A stretch of DNA of 64,000 nucleotides from Phenylobacterium soli (lineage in GTDB: Bacteria > Pseudomonadota > Alphaproteobacteria > Caulobacterales > Caulobacteraceae), in contig NZ_QFYQ01000003.1 of NCBI RefSeq assembly GCF_003254475.1, positions 1 to 64,000 of the forward strand. The letters run 5' to 3'. The translations under genes and the position numbers were made by a program. This document shows positions 18,377 through 26,586 of the stretch, one piece after another. The notes below the pieces were generated by a model that saw only the letters and a program-made list of their open reading frames with translations, searched no databases and had not been told where the DNA came from. Position 1 is the stretch's first letter. The number at the start of each line of letters is the position of its first letter.

Positions 18377-19873
18377 ATGTCCAAGATCACCCGCCGCGGC
18401 CTTGCCGCCGCGCCCGTGGCGCTTGTCGCCGTCGCCAACGCCGCCGCAGCCAAGCCCAGGCCGGCCTCGCCGCAGCCGGCCTGGCCCGACGCCACCGAGA
18501 CCGCCGCCCGCATCCGACGCGGCGAGCTGACCGCCGCAGAAGCCGTGGAGGCCGCCATCCAGCGCGCCGAACGCCTGCAGCCGGCACTCAATTTCCTGGT
18601 CAACTCCGACTTCGACAGGGCGCTCGCCAAGGCCAAGACGGGCGCGCCGCAGGGGGCGTTCGCGGGCGTCCCCTTCCTGGTGAAGGACCTCAACGATTAC
18701 CGCGGCCTGCCCACCCGCAACGGCACGCGGGCCGCGCTGCACAGCCCGCCGGCGGCGAGCCAGGCCGACTACATCAGCGCCTTCGACCGCGCGGGCCTCG
18801 TCACCATCGGCAAGTCCGCCACACCGGAGTTCGGCTTCCTGCCGACCACCGAACCCCTGGCGTTCGGGCCGACGCGAAATCCCTGGGATCCGCAGCGGTC
18901 GTCAGGCGGCTCCTCGGGCGGGGCGGCGGCGGCCGTGGCCGCGGGCATCGTTCCGATCGCCCACGCCAGCGACGGCGGCGGCTCGATCCGCATTCCGGCC
19001 TCCAACTGCGGCCTGTTCGGCCTCAAGCCCTCGCGGGGCCGGATGATCGGAACGCGCGGGGAGACCAAGATCACCGACCTCGGCGTCGAGCACGCGCTGT
19101 CGCGCAGCGTCCGCGACTCCGCGGCCCTCTTCGCCCTGACCGAGGACGCCCAGCCCGGCGCCCAGCTCCCGCCGGTCGGCCTCGTCGCCGGACCCGCCAA
19201 GCGCCGGCTGCGCGTCGGTCTCCTGATGGAGAACGGCCTCGGCCACGCCCCCTCGCCGGAGGTCGTCGCGGCCACGGACGCCGCCGCCAAGATGGTGGCG
19301 AGCCTGGGTCATCGCGTGGAGATCACGCAGTGGCCGGAGGACGGCGCCCGCTTCATCGACGACTTCCTGCTGGTCTGGGCGGCGGGCGCCGCCGAGATCG
19401 CGGCCGGCATCGGCAAGGCGATGGGCAAGGCGCCCGACGAGACGGTGCTCGAGCCCTTCACCCTGGGCATGGTGGAGATGTTCCGGAAGGCGCCGCCGGA
19501 GGCCCTGCCGGCCGCCATGCAGCGGCTGGAAGCCGATGCGCTCGCCTATGACACCTGGTTCCCGGCCCACCAGTTCGACGTGGTGCTGTCGCCGGTGCTG
19601 TCGACGCCCGCGCCCCTGCTCGGCGAGGTGGGGCCGAGCGTTCCGTTCGACACCCTGGTGGCGCGGCTGAAGGAGTACGTGGGCTACACGCCGCTGCACA
19701 ACATCGCCGGCGCGCCGGCCATGAGCGTGCCGCTCTACTGGACGGCGGCCGGCCTGCCGGTCGGCGCCATGTTCTCGGCCCGCCGCGGCCAGGAGCGCAC
19801 CCTCTTCGAGCTCGCCTACGAGCTGGAGGCGGCGCGGCCCTGGGCGCAGCGAGCGCCGGCGGTGCGCGCCTAG
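18377..19873 (+). CDS. Amidase (amidase signature family), probably Tat-exported
   Basis: 498 residues from ATG, chosen over the in-frame GTG at 18371 because the ribosome binding site GAGGGGGGAC is well spaced from the ATG. The N terminus MSKITRRGLAAAPVALVAVA looks like a twin-arginine signal, with a cut near AAAAK. The amidase signature is complete: Lys103 in PFLVKDLND, the GGSSGG loop (cis-Ser near 180) and nucleophile S203 in GGGSIRIPA. The family hydrolyses amide bonds of varied substrates; the substrate here is unknown. It is 41 bases after the efflux pair and could be in the same transcript. Its TAG stop shares CTAG with the convergent acyl-CoA dehydrogenase. Confidence 0.9.
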   Translation: MSKITRRGLAAAPVALVAVANAAAAKPRPASPQPAWPDATETAARIRRGELTAAEAVEAAIQRAERLQPALNFLVNSDFDRALAKAKTGAPQGAFAGVPFLVKDLNDYRGLPTRNGTRAALHSPPAASQADYISAFDRAGLVTIGKSATPEFGFLPTTEPLAFGPTRNPWDPQRSSGGSSGGAAAAVAAGIVPIAHASDGGGSIRIPASNCGLFGLKPSRGRMIGTRGETKITDLGVEHALSRSVRDSAALFALTEDAQPGAQLPPVGLVAGPAKRRLRVGLLMENGLGHAPSPEVVAATDAAAKMVASLGHRVEITQWPEDGARFIDDFLLVWAAGAAEIAAGIGKAMGKAPDETVLEPFTLGMVEMFRKAPPEALPAAMQRLEADALAYDTWFPAHQFDVVLSPVLSTPAPLLGEVGPSVPFDTLVARLKEYVGYTPLHNIAGAPAMSVPLYWTAAGLPVGAMFSARRGQERTLFELAYELEAARPWAQRAPAVRA

Positions 19874-20943
19874 GCCGCCAGCCCCTGCACGCGGGCGGCG
19901 TACTCGCGGACCTTCTCCGGCCCGCCGAGCAGCTGCCGGTTCTGGCCGAGGCGCTTGAACCAGTAGTGCAGGCCCAGCAGGTCGGTCATGCCGATCCCGC
20001 CGTGCACCTCGGTCGAGGTCCGGGCGACGAAGCGGCCGATCTCGGAGAGGTGCGCCTTGGCGTGGGCGGCCATCAGGCTCGCTTCCTCGGGCGCGTGATC
20101 GAAGGCGTAGGCGGCGTACCAGACGAGCGCGCGGGCGGGCTCCAGCTCCGCGGCCATCTCGGCGCACAGGTGCTTCACGGCCTGGAACGAGCCGATCACC
20201 CGGCCGAACTGCTTGCGCTCCTTGGCGTAGGCGACCGCCTTCTCGAGCATGGTCTGGCCGGCGCCGAGCATCTCGGCCGCCAGGACCACCCAGGCCGCAT
20301 CGCGCAGGCGGGTCAGGGCCTCGTTCGACGCCAGGGGCTCGGCCGGCGTGCCGGCGAAGATCACCTCGGAGAGGCGCCGGGTCTCGTCGATGCTGCTCAT
20401 CACCGCCGTCTCGGCGGGCCGCTCCGCGAGCCAGAGCTTGCCGTCGCGGTCGGCCACCACCAGCAGGTCGGCGTCCTGGGCGTCGAGGCCGAACAGGCAG
20501 AAGCCCTCCAGCCGCCCGTCCTTGGCCACCACGCCCGCGCCGTCGCGCGCGCCCGCCACCGCTTCGGCGATGCAGACCCCTGCGGTCGCCTCGCCGGACG
20601 CCAGCTTCGGCAGCCACCTCGCCTGCTGCTCCGGCGTGCCGCCGAGCGTCAGGGCCAGCGGCGCGAGGACCGCGCTGCCCAGGAAGGGCGTCGGCGCCAC
20701 CGCGCCCCCCAGCGCCTCGGCCGCCACGGCGGCCTCGAGGAGGCCAAGGCCCAGCCCGCCGTGAGCCTCGGGGATCATCAGCCCCGGAAGGCCGAGGTCG
20801 GAGAGGCCCGCCCAGATGTCGGCGGCGATGGTCTCCTTGCCCTCGGCATAGCGCCGGACGCGATCGAGCGGCGCGAGGTCGGCGATCGCCTTCCCGACGC
20901 TCGCCTGCAGCATCTTCTGGTCTTCGGACAGTGCGAACCGCAT
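19870..20943 (-). CDS. Acyl-CoA dehydrogenase family protein (second subunit of a pair)
   Basis: 357 residues from ATG, slightly short for the family. It has the N-terminal helical domain (LSEDQKMLQASVGKAIADLA), a weakly conserved middle beta domain in which the EPxxGSD signature is degraded (CIAEAVAGARDGAG), and a clear C-terminal bundle (KERKQFGRVIGSFQAVKHLCAE and STEVHGGIGMTDLLGLHYWF). This pattern fits the partner subunit of heteromeric acyl-CoA dehydrogenases. It starts 5 bases after the stop of the better-conserved dehydrogenase at 20949. Substrate unknown; steroid or terpenoid side chains are typical for such pairs. The stop overlaps that of the amidase. Confidence 0.88.
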   Translation of the reverse strand: MRFALSEDQKMLQASVGKAIADLAPLDRVRRYAEGKETIAADIWAGLSDLGLPGLMIPEAHGGLGLGLLEAAVAAEALGGAVAPTPFLGSAVLAPLALTLGGTPEQQARWLPKLASGEATAGVCIAEAVAGARDGAGVVAKDGRLEGFCLFGLDAQDADLLVVADRDGKLWLAERPAETAVMSSIDETRRLSEVIFAGTPAEPLASNEALTRLRDAAWVVLAAEMLGAGQTMLEKAVAYAKERKQFGRVIGSFQAVKHLCAEMAAELEPARALVWYAAYAFDHAPEEASLMAAHAKAHLSEIGRFVARTSTEVHGGIGMTDLLGLHYWFKRLGQNRQLLGGPEKVREYAARVQGLAA

Positions 20944-20948
20944 CGCTC

Positions 20949-22127
20949 TTACGCCTTCGCCGGGCTGGGCTCGCGCGGCATGCCGAGCCCCCTTTCGGAG
21001 ATGATGTTCTTCTGGATCTGGGCCGTGCCGCCGCCGATGATCAGGCCGAGATCGAACATGTAGTTACGCTGCCAGTTGCCCCTGGCGCGCAGGTGCGGGC
21101 CGTCGTGGTAGAGGATGCCAAGCTCGCCCAGCGCGTCGATCGCCAGCGCCGCAATCTGGTGGTTCAGCTCGCAGCCCTGAAGCTTGACGACCAGCCCCGC
21201 GAGCCCGGCGCCCTCGCCGGTCTGGGCCGCCGTCAGCAGCCGCATGCCGTTGAACTTCATGGCGAACACGCGGGCCTGGAGCTGCATCAGCCGGTCGCGG
21301 AAGAGCGGGTTGTCGATGATCCGCTCGCCGCCCACGGTCTCGGTCTTCATCAGCTCGATGAGGGCGTTGAGGCGGGCCTCGGTGGCGTTCGGATCGCCGA
21401 GCATGCCGCGCTCGTGCTTGAGCGTGGTGTTGGCCACGAACCAGCCCCGGCCGCGCCCGCCGACGACGTTGGCCTTGGGCACGCGGACGTCGGTGAAGAA
21501 CACCTCGTTGAACTCGGCATGGCCGGTCATGGTGGTCAGCGGGCGGACCTCGATCCCCGGCGTGGTCATCGGGAAGAGGATGTAGCTGATGCCCTCGTGC
21601 TTGGGCGCGTCCGGCTCGGTGCGCACCAGGCAGAAGATCATGTCGGCCTGGTGGGCGGTGCTGGTCCAGATTTTTTGGCCCGAGATCAGGAAGTCGTCGC
21701 CGGCCTCGATGGCCTTGGTCTGCAGGGAGGCGAGATCCGAGCCGGCGCCCGGCTCCGAATAGCCCTGGCACCAGATCACCTCGCCGCGAAGCGTCGGCCC
21801 GATCCACTGCTTCTTCTGCTCCTCGGAACCGACCTCGAGCAGGGTGGGCACCAGCATGGAGACGCCCTGGTTGGCGATGCCGCGCGGCGCGTCCGCGCGG
21901 ATGAACTCCTCGGTGATGATCCGGCTCTTCAGGATGTCGGGCTCGGCGCCGTAGCCGCCGTACGCCTTCGGGATGGTGCGGGCGGCGTAGCCGTTGTCGA
22001 TCAGCAGCCTCTGCCAGGCGAGCACATCCTTCGGCTGGCCGGCGTCGTATTCGCTGCGGTGCGCCTGCAGGAAGGCGCGCACCTCGTCGCGGAACCGCGC
22101 CATCTCGGGCGTCAGGGTCAGGTCCAT
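20949..22127 (-). CDS. Acyl-CoA dehydrogenase (first subunit of a pair)
   Basis: 392 residues from ATG. FAD/substrate signatures are well kept: GYSEPGAGSDLASLQT and ISGQKIWTSTAHQAD. The C terminus reads IGGGTAQIQKNIISERGLGMPR, typical of bacterial FadE-type enzymes, and a Glu in LKHERGML is a candidate catalytic base. It is first in the two-gene minus-strand operon with the subunit at 19870 and resembles the FadE29-like half of alpha2beta2 enzymes. It oxidises an acyl-CoA to the 2-enoyl-CoA with electron transfer to ETF. Confidence 0.9.
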   Translation of the reverse strand: MDLTLTPEMARFRDEVRAFLQAHRSEYDAGQPKDVLAWQRLLIDNGYAARTIPKAYGGYGAEPDILKSRIITEEFIRADAPRGIANQGVSMLVPTLLEVGSEEQKKQWIGPTLRGEVIWCQGYSEPGAGSDLASLQTKAIEAGDDFLISGQKIWTSTAHQADMIFCLVRTEPDAPKHEGISYILFPMTTPGIEVRPLTTMTGHAEFNEVFFTDVRVPKANVVGGRGRGWFVANTTLKHERGMLGDPNATEARLNALIELMKTETVGGERIIDNPLFRDRLMQLQARVFAMKFNGMRLLTAAQTGEGAGLAGLVVKLQGCELNHQIAALAIDALGELGILYHDGPHLRARGNWQRNYMFDLGLIIGGGTAQIQKNIISERGLGMPREPSPAKA

Positions 22128-22248
22128 GGTTTCACTCCCTTGTCGGGAACCTGTAGGCCGCCGAGCCCTCTTGGCAATGGCGCCCCGACGTCAGTTTGGA
22201 CGCTTTGCGGTCGCGGTTATGATCCCGGCCAGGGACGGAGACGAATCC

Positions 22249-23565
22249 ATGCGCAAGATGCTTCTCGTGGGCCTCGCCGGCCTGACCCTCGCCGCCTGCC
22301 AGAGCCAGGGATCCTCGGACCCGCTGGCGGGGTTCGGCCCCAACCCGGCCCTGCCGAAGCCGCAGAAGCCGTTCCTCTTGCCGCAGGTCGGCACGCCGAA
22401 GGTGGTCGGCTGGCCGGCCGGGGCCACGCCCAAGGCGCCGCCCGGCTTCACCGTAACCCGCTTCGCCGGGGGACTGGACCATCCGCGCTGGGCCTACGTC
22501 CTGCCGAACGGCGACGTGCTGGTCTCGGAGTCCGCGACCGAACCCAGCCCCGCCGATCACACCATGAAGGGCCTGGAGGCGCTCGTTGCCAAGCTGGTCA
22601 TGAAGCGCGTCGGCGCGGTGAAGCCGAGCCCGAACAAGATCTTCATTCTGCGCGACGCCGACGGCGACGGCGTGGCGGAGGTGAAGCAGGTGTTCGCCGA
22701 GGGGCTGACGCGGCCGTTCGGCATGGCCCTGGTGGGCGACAGCCTGTACGTGGCCAACGACAACGGCGTGGTGCGCTTCCCCTACAGGGACGGCCAGACC
22801 TCGGCCCCGGGAACCGGCGAGAAGGTGTTCGACCTGCCCGGCGGGCCGATCAACCACCACTGGACCAAGAACCTCGTCGCCAGCCCGGACGGGACCAAGC
22901 TCTACGCCTCGATCGGTTCGAATTCGAACATCGGCGACAACGGCATGGCCGCCGAGGAAGGCCGGGCGGCGATCTGGCAGTACGATCTCGCCACGAAGGG
23001 CGTGCGAAGCTTCGCCACCGGCCTGCGCAATCCGGTGGGCATGGATTTCGAGCCGGTGACGGGCGCGCTCTGGACCTCGGTCAACGAGCGTGACGAGATC
23101 GGCGCCGACCTGCCGCCCGACTACATGACCTCGGTGAAGGATGGCGGCTTCTACGGCTGGCCCTACAGCTACTACGGCCAGCACGTCGACGACCGCGTGC
23201 AGCCGCAACGACCCGAGCTCGTCGCCAAGGCGATCGCGCCGGATTATGCGCTGGGCCCGCACACGGCCTCGCTTGGCCTGACGTTCTATCGGGGCGACGC
23301 CTTCCCGGCCCAGTACCGTGGCGGCGCCTTCGTAGGCCAGCACGGCTCGTGGAACCGCCAGCCGCTCAACGGCTATCGCGTGGTCTTCGTGCCGTTCGCC
23401 GGCGGCAAGCCGCAGATGCCGGCGCAGGTGTTCCTGAGCGGCTTCCTCAATTCGGAGAACAAGATCCAGGGCCGGCCGGTGGGCGTCACCGTCGCCAAGG
23501 ACGGCGCGCTGCTCGTCGTCGACGACGTGGGCGGGATCGTCTGGCGGGTCACGCCCGCTAAGTGA
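22249..23565 (+). CDS. PQQ-dependent sugar dehydrogenase-like lipoprotein (glucose/sorbosone dehydrogenase family)
   Basis: 438 residues from ATG, with GGGACGGAG upstream. The lipobox LTLAAC ends the signal peptide, so the protein is a lipoprotein in the cell envelope. The rest is a six-bladed beta-propeller of the glucose/sorbosone dehydrogenase family: FAGGLDHPRWAYVLPNGDVLV, TRPFGMALVGDSLYVAN, GLRNPVGMDFEP, GFYGWPYSYYGQ and FVGQHGSWNR are typical blocks. Family members oxidise aldoses or sorbosone with PQQ and pass electrons to the respiratory chain, but many lack proven activity. It is monocistronic; its 3' end overlaps the convergent GNAT gene by eight bases. Confidence 0.85.
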   Translation: MRKMLLVGLAGLTLAACQSQGSSDPLAGFGPNPALPKPQKPFLLPQVGTPKVVGWPAGATPKAPPGFTVTRFAGGLDHPRWAYVLPNGDVLVSESATEPSPADHTMKGLEALVAKLVMKRVGAVKPSPNKIFILRDADGDGVAEVKQVFAEGLTRPFGMALVGDSLYVANDNGVVRFPYRDGQTSAPGTGEKVFDLPGGPINHHWTKNLVASPDGTKLYASIGSNSNIGDNGMAAEEGRAAIWQYDLATKGVRSFATGLRNPVGMDFEPVTGALWTSVNERDEIGADLPPDYMTSVKDGGFYGWPYSYYGQHVDDRVQPQRPELVAKAIAPDYALGPHTASLGLTFYRGDAFPAQYRGGAFVGQHGSWNRQPLNGYRVVFVPFAGGKPQMPAQVFLSGFLNSENKIQGRPVGVTVAKDGALLVVDDVGGIVWRVTPAK

Positions 23566-24142
23566 GGTCGACGCGCCACCGCAGGGCCGGTCCGCCGCCG
23601 TAGTGGGGGCTCTTGTCGAACTGGCCGACGAGGACGCCGCCGTTCGCCTCGATCACCCGCTGCGAGGGGATGTTGTCGGGCGTGGTGGTCAGTTCGACCC
23701 ACGGCAGCCCCCGGGCCCTGGCGTCCTCGAGCACCAGGGCGAGCGCGGCCTTGGCGCAGCCGCGGCCCTCCTTCCAAGGCACGACCGCGTAGCCGATGTG
23801 GCCAAGGACGTAGGACGGCAGTTCCGCCGTGCCCGGCTGCCAGCGGAAGCCGATGGAGCCGCAGAACTCGCCGTCCCAGATCCAGCGGCGATAGCCCGGC
23901 AGTCGCGGCGCCTTGGCGCCGTCCGGCAGGGTGATCGTCTCGCCGCTGGGCTCCAGGTGTTCCAGAGACGCCACGAAGGCCGCCGGGTCGGCGGCGATCC
24001 TGGCGAGCTCCTCCTCGGCCGCGGCCGATCCGCGGACATTGTCCGCCGACCAGCCGCGCTCCAGCGCCGCCTTGTAGGCGGGCAGGAACTCGAGGCTCGG
24101 CCTTACGAGGCGGACCCCGCTCAGCCCATCTTGAAGACGCAC
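23558..24142 (-). CDS. GNAT family N-acetyltransferase
   Basis: 194 residues if translation begins at the GTG at 24142, inside the end of the upstream VOC gene; no ATG is available near the conserved start, so this start is uncertain. The GNAT acetyl-CoA core is visible as GYAVVPWKEGRGCAKAALALVL (motif A, R/Q-x-x-G-x-A form), then a strand ELTTTPDNIPSQRVIEANGGVLVG, the usual asparagine-containing motif B. It probably acetylates a small molecule; the substrate is unknown. The long overlap with the VOC gene indicates translational coupling. Confidence 0.8.
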   Translation of the reverse strand: MRLQDGLSGVRLVRPSLEFLPAYKAALERGWSADNVRGSAAAEEELARIAADPAAFVASLEHLEPSGETITLPDGAKAPRLPGYRRWIWDGEFCGSIGFRWQPGTAELPSYVLGHIGYAVVPWKEGRGCAKAALALVLEDARARGLPWVELTTTPDNIPSQRVIEANGGVLVGQFDKSPHYGGGPALRWRVDLT

Positions 24143-24486
24143 AGCTTGTTGCCGTCCGGGTCGCGGAAGTAGGCGCCGTAGAAGGTGTCGGTGCGCAGGC
24201 CGGGCTCGCCCTCGCACTTGGCGCCGGCGGCGATGGCGGCGGCGTGCACCTGATCGACCACCTCGCGCGAGGCGGCGGGCATGCCGAACATCGAGCCGTT
24301 GCCGGCGGTGGCCTTCTCGCCGTCGTAGGGCGCGCCGACCGCGAACATGCCGCCATTCGGGCCGGTGTAGAACTGCAGACGCTCGTTGGCGAACATGCGC
24401 TTGCCGCCCAGCGGCGCCAGGACGGCGTCGTAGAAGGTGCGGGCGCGCTCGAGGTCGTTGGCGCCGAGCGTGACGTAGCCGATCAT
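24121..24486 (-). CDS. VOC / glyoxalase-fold family protein
   Basis: 121 residues from ATG. It has the paired beta-alpha-beta-beta-beta modules of the vicinal oxygen chelate fold: IGYVTLGANDLERARTFYDAVLAPLGG at the start and GAYFRDPDGNKLCVF at the end, both diagnostic. The N-terminal metal ligand usually seen as His is not obvious, so it may be a binding protein rather than a glyoxalase. It is first in a two-gene minus-strand unit with the acetyltransferase. Confidence 0.85.
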   Translation of the reverse strand: MIGYVTLGANDLERARTFYDAVLAPLGGKRMFANERLQFYTGPNGGMFAVGAPYDGEKATAGNGSMFGMPAASREVVDQVHAAAIAAGAKCEGEPGLRTDTFYGAYFRDPDGNKLCVFKMG

Positions 24487-24558
24487 GGGGGTCCCCTTTT
24501 TCTTGAGGCGGTCATCTTAAGAAGGCGCCCGCGCGGAAGGGCAAGCAGGAGATCGGAC

Positions 24559-25770
24559 ATGGCGCGCGGTATCGGCGGCTCGACGGCGCAGGCGGAGCTT
24601 GCGGAGCTGAGGCCCTGGCCCAATCCGGCGCCGCCGATCTCGCGCCAGGAGCGGGAGAGCCGGCTCGCCAAGGCGCAGGGGCTGATGGCGGGCATTGGCG
24701 CCGACGCCCTGATCATCGGAGCCGGCGCCTCGCTGCGCTACTTCACGGGCGTCGCCTGGGGCGCGACCGAGCGGCTGGTGGCGATGGTGCTGCCGCGCTC
24801 GGGGGAGCCGGTGATGATCTGCCCGCGGTTCGAGCTCGGCTCGCTGCAGGCGTCCCTGCAGATCGAGGCCGGCGTCGCGCTGTGGGAAGAGCACGAGAGC
24901 CCATACGCGCTGGCGGCGGAAACCTTGGCCGGACTGGGCGCGAAGAGCCTGGCGATCGATCCGGCCCTGCCCTTCTTCGCTTACGACGGCCTGCGGGTGG
25001 CCGCGCCCGGGCTGATGCTGGTGAACGGCGCCGCGGTGGTCGACGGCTGCCGGATGATCAAGTCGCCGGCCGAGCTCGCCCTGATGAGCCAGGCCAAGGC
25101 GATGACGCTGGAGGTCCACCGGCGGGCCGCGCGGATCCTGCGCGAGGGCGTCACCACCGGCGAGGTGCGCCGCTTCATCGACCAGGCGCACCGGGCGCTG
25201 GGCGCGGACAATGGCTCATCCTTCTGCGCGGTGCAGTTCGGCCTCGCCAGCGCCTATCCGCACGGCCTGCCTGGCGAGCAGACGCTGGCCAAGGGCGAGG
25301 TGGTGCTGATCGACACCGGCTGCCAGGTGCAGGGCTACAACTCCGACATCACGCGGACCTATGTCTTCGGCGAGCCGAGCGCGGAGCTGCGCCGTGTCTG
25401 GGATGTCGAGAAGCGGGCCCAGGCGGCGGCCTTCGCGGCGGTGAAGCCAGGCGTGCCGTGCGAGGCGATCGACGCGGTGGCGCGCGGCGTGCTGGCCGAG
25501 GCCGGCTTCGGGCCGGACTACGAGCTGCCCGGCCTGCCGCACCGCACCGGCCACGGCATCGGCCTGTCGATCCACGAAGCGCCCTATCTGGTCCGCGGCG
25601 ACCGCACGCCGCTGCAGCCCGGCATGTGCTTCTCGAACGAGCCGATGATCGTCATCCCTGACGCCTTCGGCGTGCGGCTGGAAGACCACTTCCACGTGAC
25701 CGAGACCGGCGCGGCCTGGTTCACCGAACCGCAGCCCGACCTGGAAGAGCCGTTCGCGCCCCGAAACTGA
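24559..25770 (+). CDS. M24 family metallopeptidase (Xaa-Pro aminopeptidase/dipeptidase type)
   Basis: 403 residues from ATG with CAGGAG upstream. An N-terminal creatinase-like domain (about 30-160) precedes the pita-bread catalytic domain. Metal ligands can be seen in IDTGCQVQGYNSDITRTY (two Asp), PHRTGHGIGLSIHE (His), SNEPMIVIP (Glu) and VRLEDHFHVTE (Glu). Such enzymes release an N-terminal residue next to proline or split Xaa-Pro dipeptides. No signal peptide, so cytoplasmic. It is divergent from the VOC gene. Confidence 0.92.
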   Translation: MARGIGGSTAQAELAELRPWPNPAPPISRQERESRLAKAQGLMAGIGADALIIGAGASLRYFTGVAWGATERLVAMVLPRSGEPVMICPRFELGSLQASLQIEAGVALWEEHESPYALAAETLAGLGAKSLAIDPALPFFAYDGLRVAAPGLMLVNGAAVVDGCRMIKSPAELALMSQAKAMTLEVHRRAARILREGVTTGEVRRFIDQAHRALGADNGSSFCAVQFGLASAYPHGLPGEQTLAKGEVVLIDTGCQVQGYNSDITRTYVFGEPSAELRRVWDVEKRAQAAAFAAVKPGVPCEAIDAVARGVLAEAGFGPDYELPGLPHRTGHGIGLSIHEAPYLVRGDRTPLQPGMCFSNEPMIVIPDAFGVRLEDHFHVTETGAAWFTEPQPDLEEPFAPRN

Positions 25771-25777
25771 GCCCGTT

Positions 25778-26464
25778 TCAGACCCGGCCGGTGACCGGCA
25801 CGAGGGCGCCGGTGACCGCCTTCCCCGCCTCGGAGGCCAGGAAGAGCATCACCGCGGCGAGGTCGGCCGGCGCGACCCAGGCCGAGACGTCCGCCTTGGG
25901 CATGTCGGCGCGGTTGGTCGGCGTGTCGAGGATCGAGGGCAGGACCGCGTTGACCGTCACGCCGTCGGACTTCAGCTCCTCGGCCAGGGACTGGGTGAGC
26001 GCGTGGACGCCGGCCTTGGACGCCGCATAGGGGCCCATGCCGGCGGCGGCCTTCAGCGCCGCGTTGGCGCCGACGTTGACGATGCGGCCGGAGGCGCTGC
26101 GCTTCAGGTGCGGGATGGCGGCGCGGGCGGCGTTGGCCGCGGTCAGGACGTTCATCCGGTAGAGCGCGGGCCAGCTCTCGTAGGACCCTCCCTCCAGCGT
26201 CTCCCACCGGAAGCCGCCGGCGATGTTGAAGAGGGCGTCGAGGCCGCCGAAGCGGTCGGCGATGGCGTCCATCGCCGCGCCCGCCGAGACCGCGTCGGTG
26301 AGGTCGACGCCGGCCAACACCAGGGCGTCCTTGGGCAGGCCGTCCGGCGCCTTTGGCGCGAAGTCGATGAGGGCGAGGCGCGCGCCCTCGGCGGCGGCGG
26401 CTTCGGCGACGGCTCGGCCGAGCGCGCCGAAGGCTCCGGTGATGGCGTAGATGCGACCGGCCAT
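25778..26464 (-). CDS. SDR family oxidoreductase
   Basis: 228 residues from ATG. Rossmann motif TGAFGALG, the NIAGG motif, and a catalytic YAASKAG (YxxxK) mark a classical short-chain dehydrogenase. The acidic LIDF at the end of strand 2 suggests preference for NAD(H). It is convergent with the M24 peptidase (7-base gap) and downstream of the thiolase at 26587, separated by a terminator-like hairpin. Substrate unknown. Confidence 0.88.
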   Translation of the reverse strand: MAGRIYAITGAFGALGRAVAEAAAAEGARLALIDFAPKAPDGLPKDALVLAGVDLTDAVSAGAAMDAIADRFGGLDALFNIAGGFRWETLEGGSYESWPALYRMNVLTAANAARAAIPHLKRSASGRIVNVGANAALKAAAGMGPYAASKAGVHALTQSLAEELKSDGVTVNAVLPSILDTPTNRADMPKADVSAWVAPADLAAVMLFLASEAGKAVTGALVPVTGRV

Positions 26465-26509
26465 GGATGTCCCTCCGTTCGCCGCCAGCTATGCCCAAGT
26501 CAGCGGCAA

Positions 26510-26540
26510 CGAAAAAGGGGTCGCGCGGTGCGACCCCTCA
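26510..26540 (-). terminator. Rho-independent terminator of the thiolase gene
   Basis: A perfect 8-bp stem GGGGTCGC/GCGACCCC (26517-26524 and 26530-26537) with a 5-base loop is flanked by five A on the left, which read as five U after the hairpin on the minus strand. It sits about 50 bases past the stop of the minus-strand thiolase gene. Confidence 0.8.
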
Positions 26541-26582
26541 TCCGTCAGCTTGGCCGACACCTTCTCCCGCGAGGGGAGAAGG
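26534..26582. repeat. Intergenic repeat, type A copy 1
   Basis: Begins CCCCTCATCCGTCAGCTTGG and ends in a small hairpin CTTCTCCC...GGGGAGAAGG. A similar copy occurs at 29863-29911. The form resembles the short palindromic repeats common between genes of Caulobacterales and other alphaproteobacteria. It overlaps the terminator of the thiolase gene. Confidence 0.6.
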
Positions 26583-26586
26583 AGAC

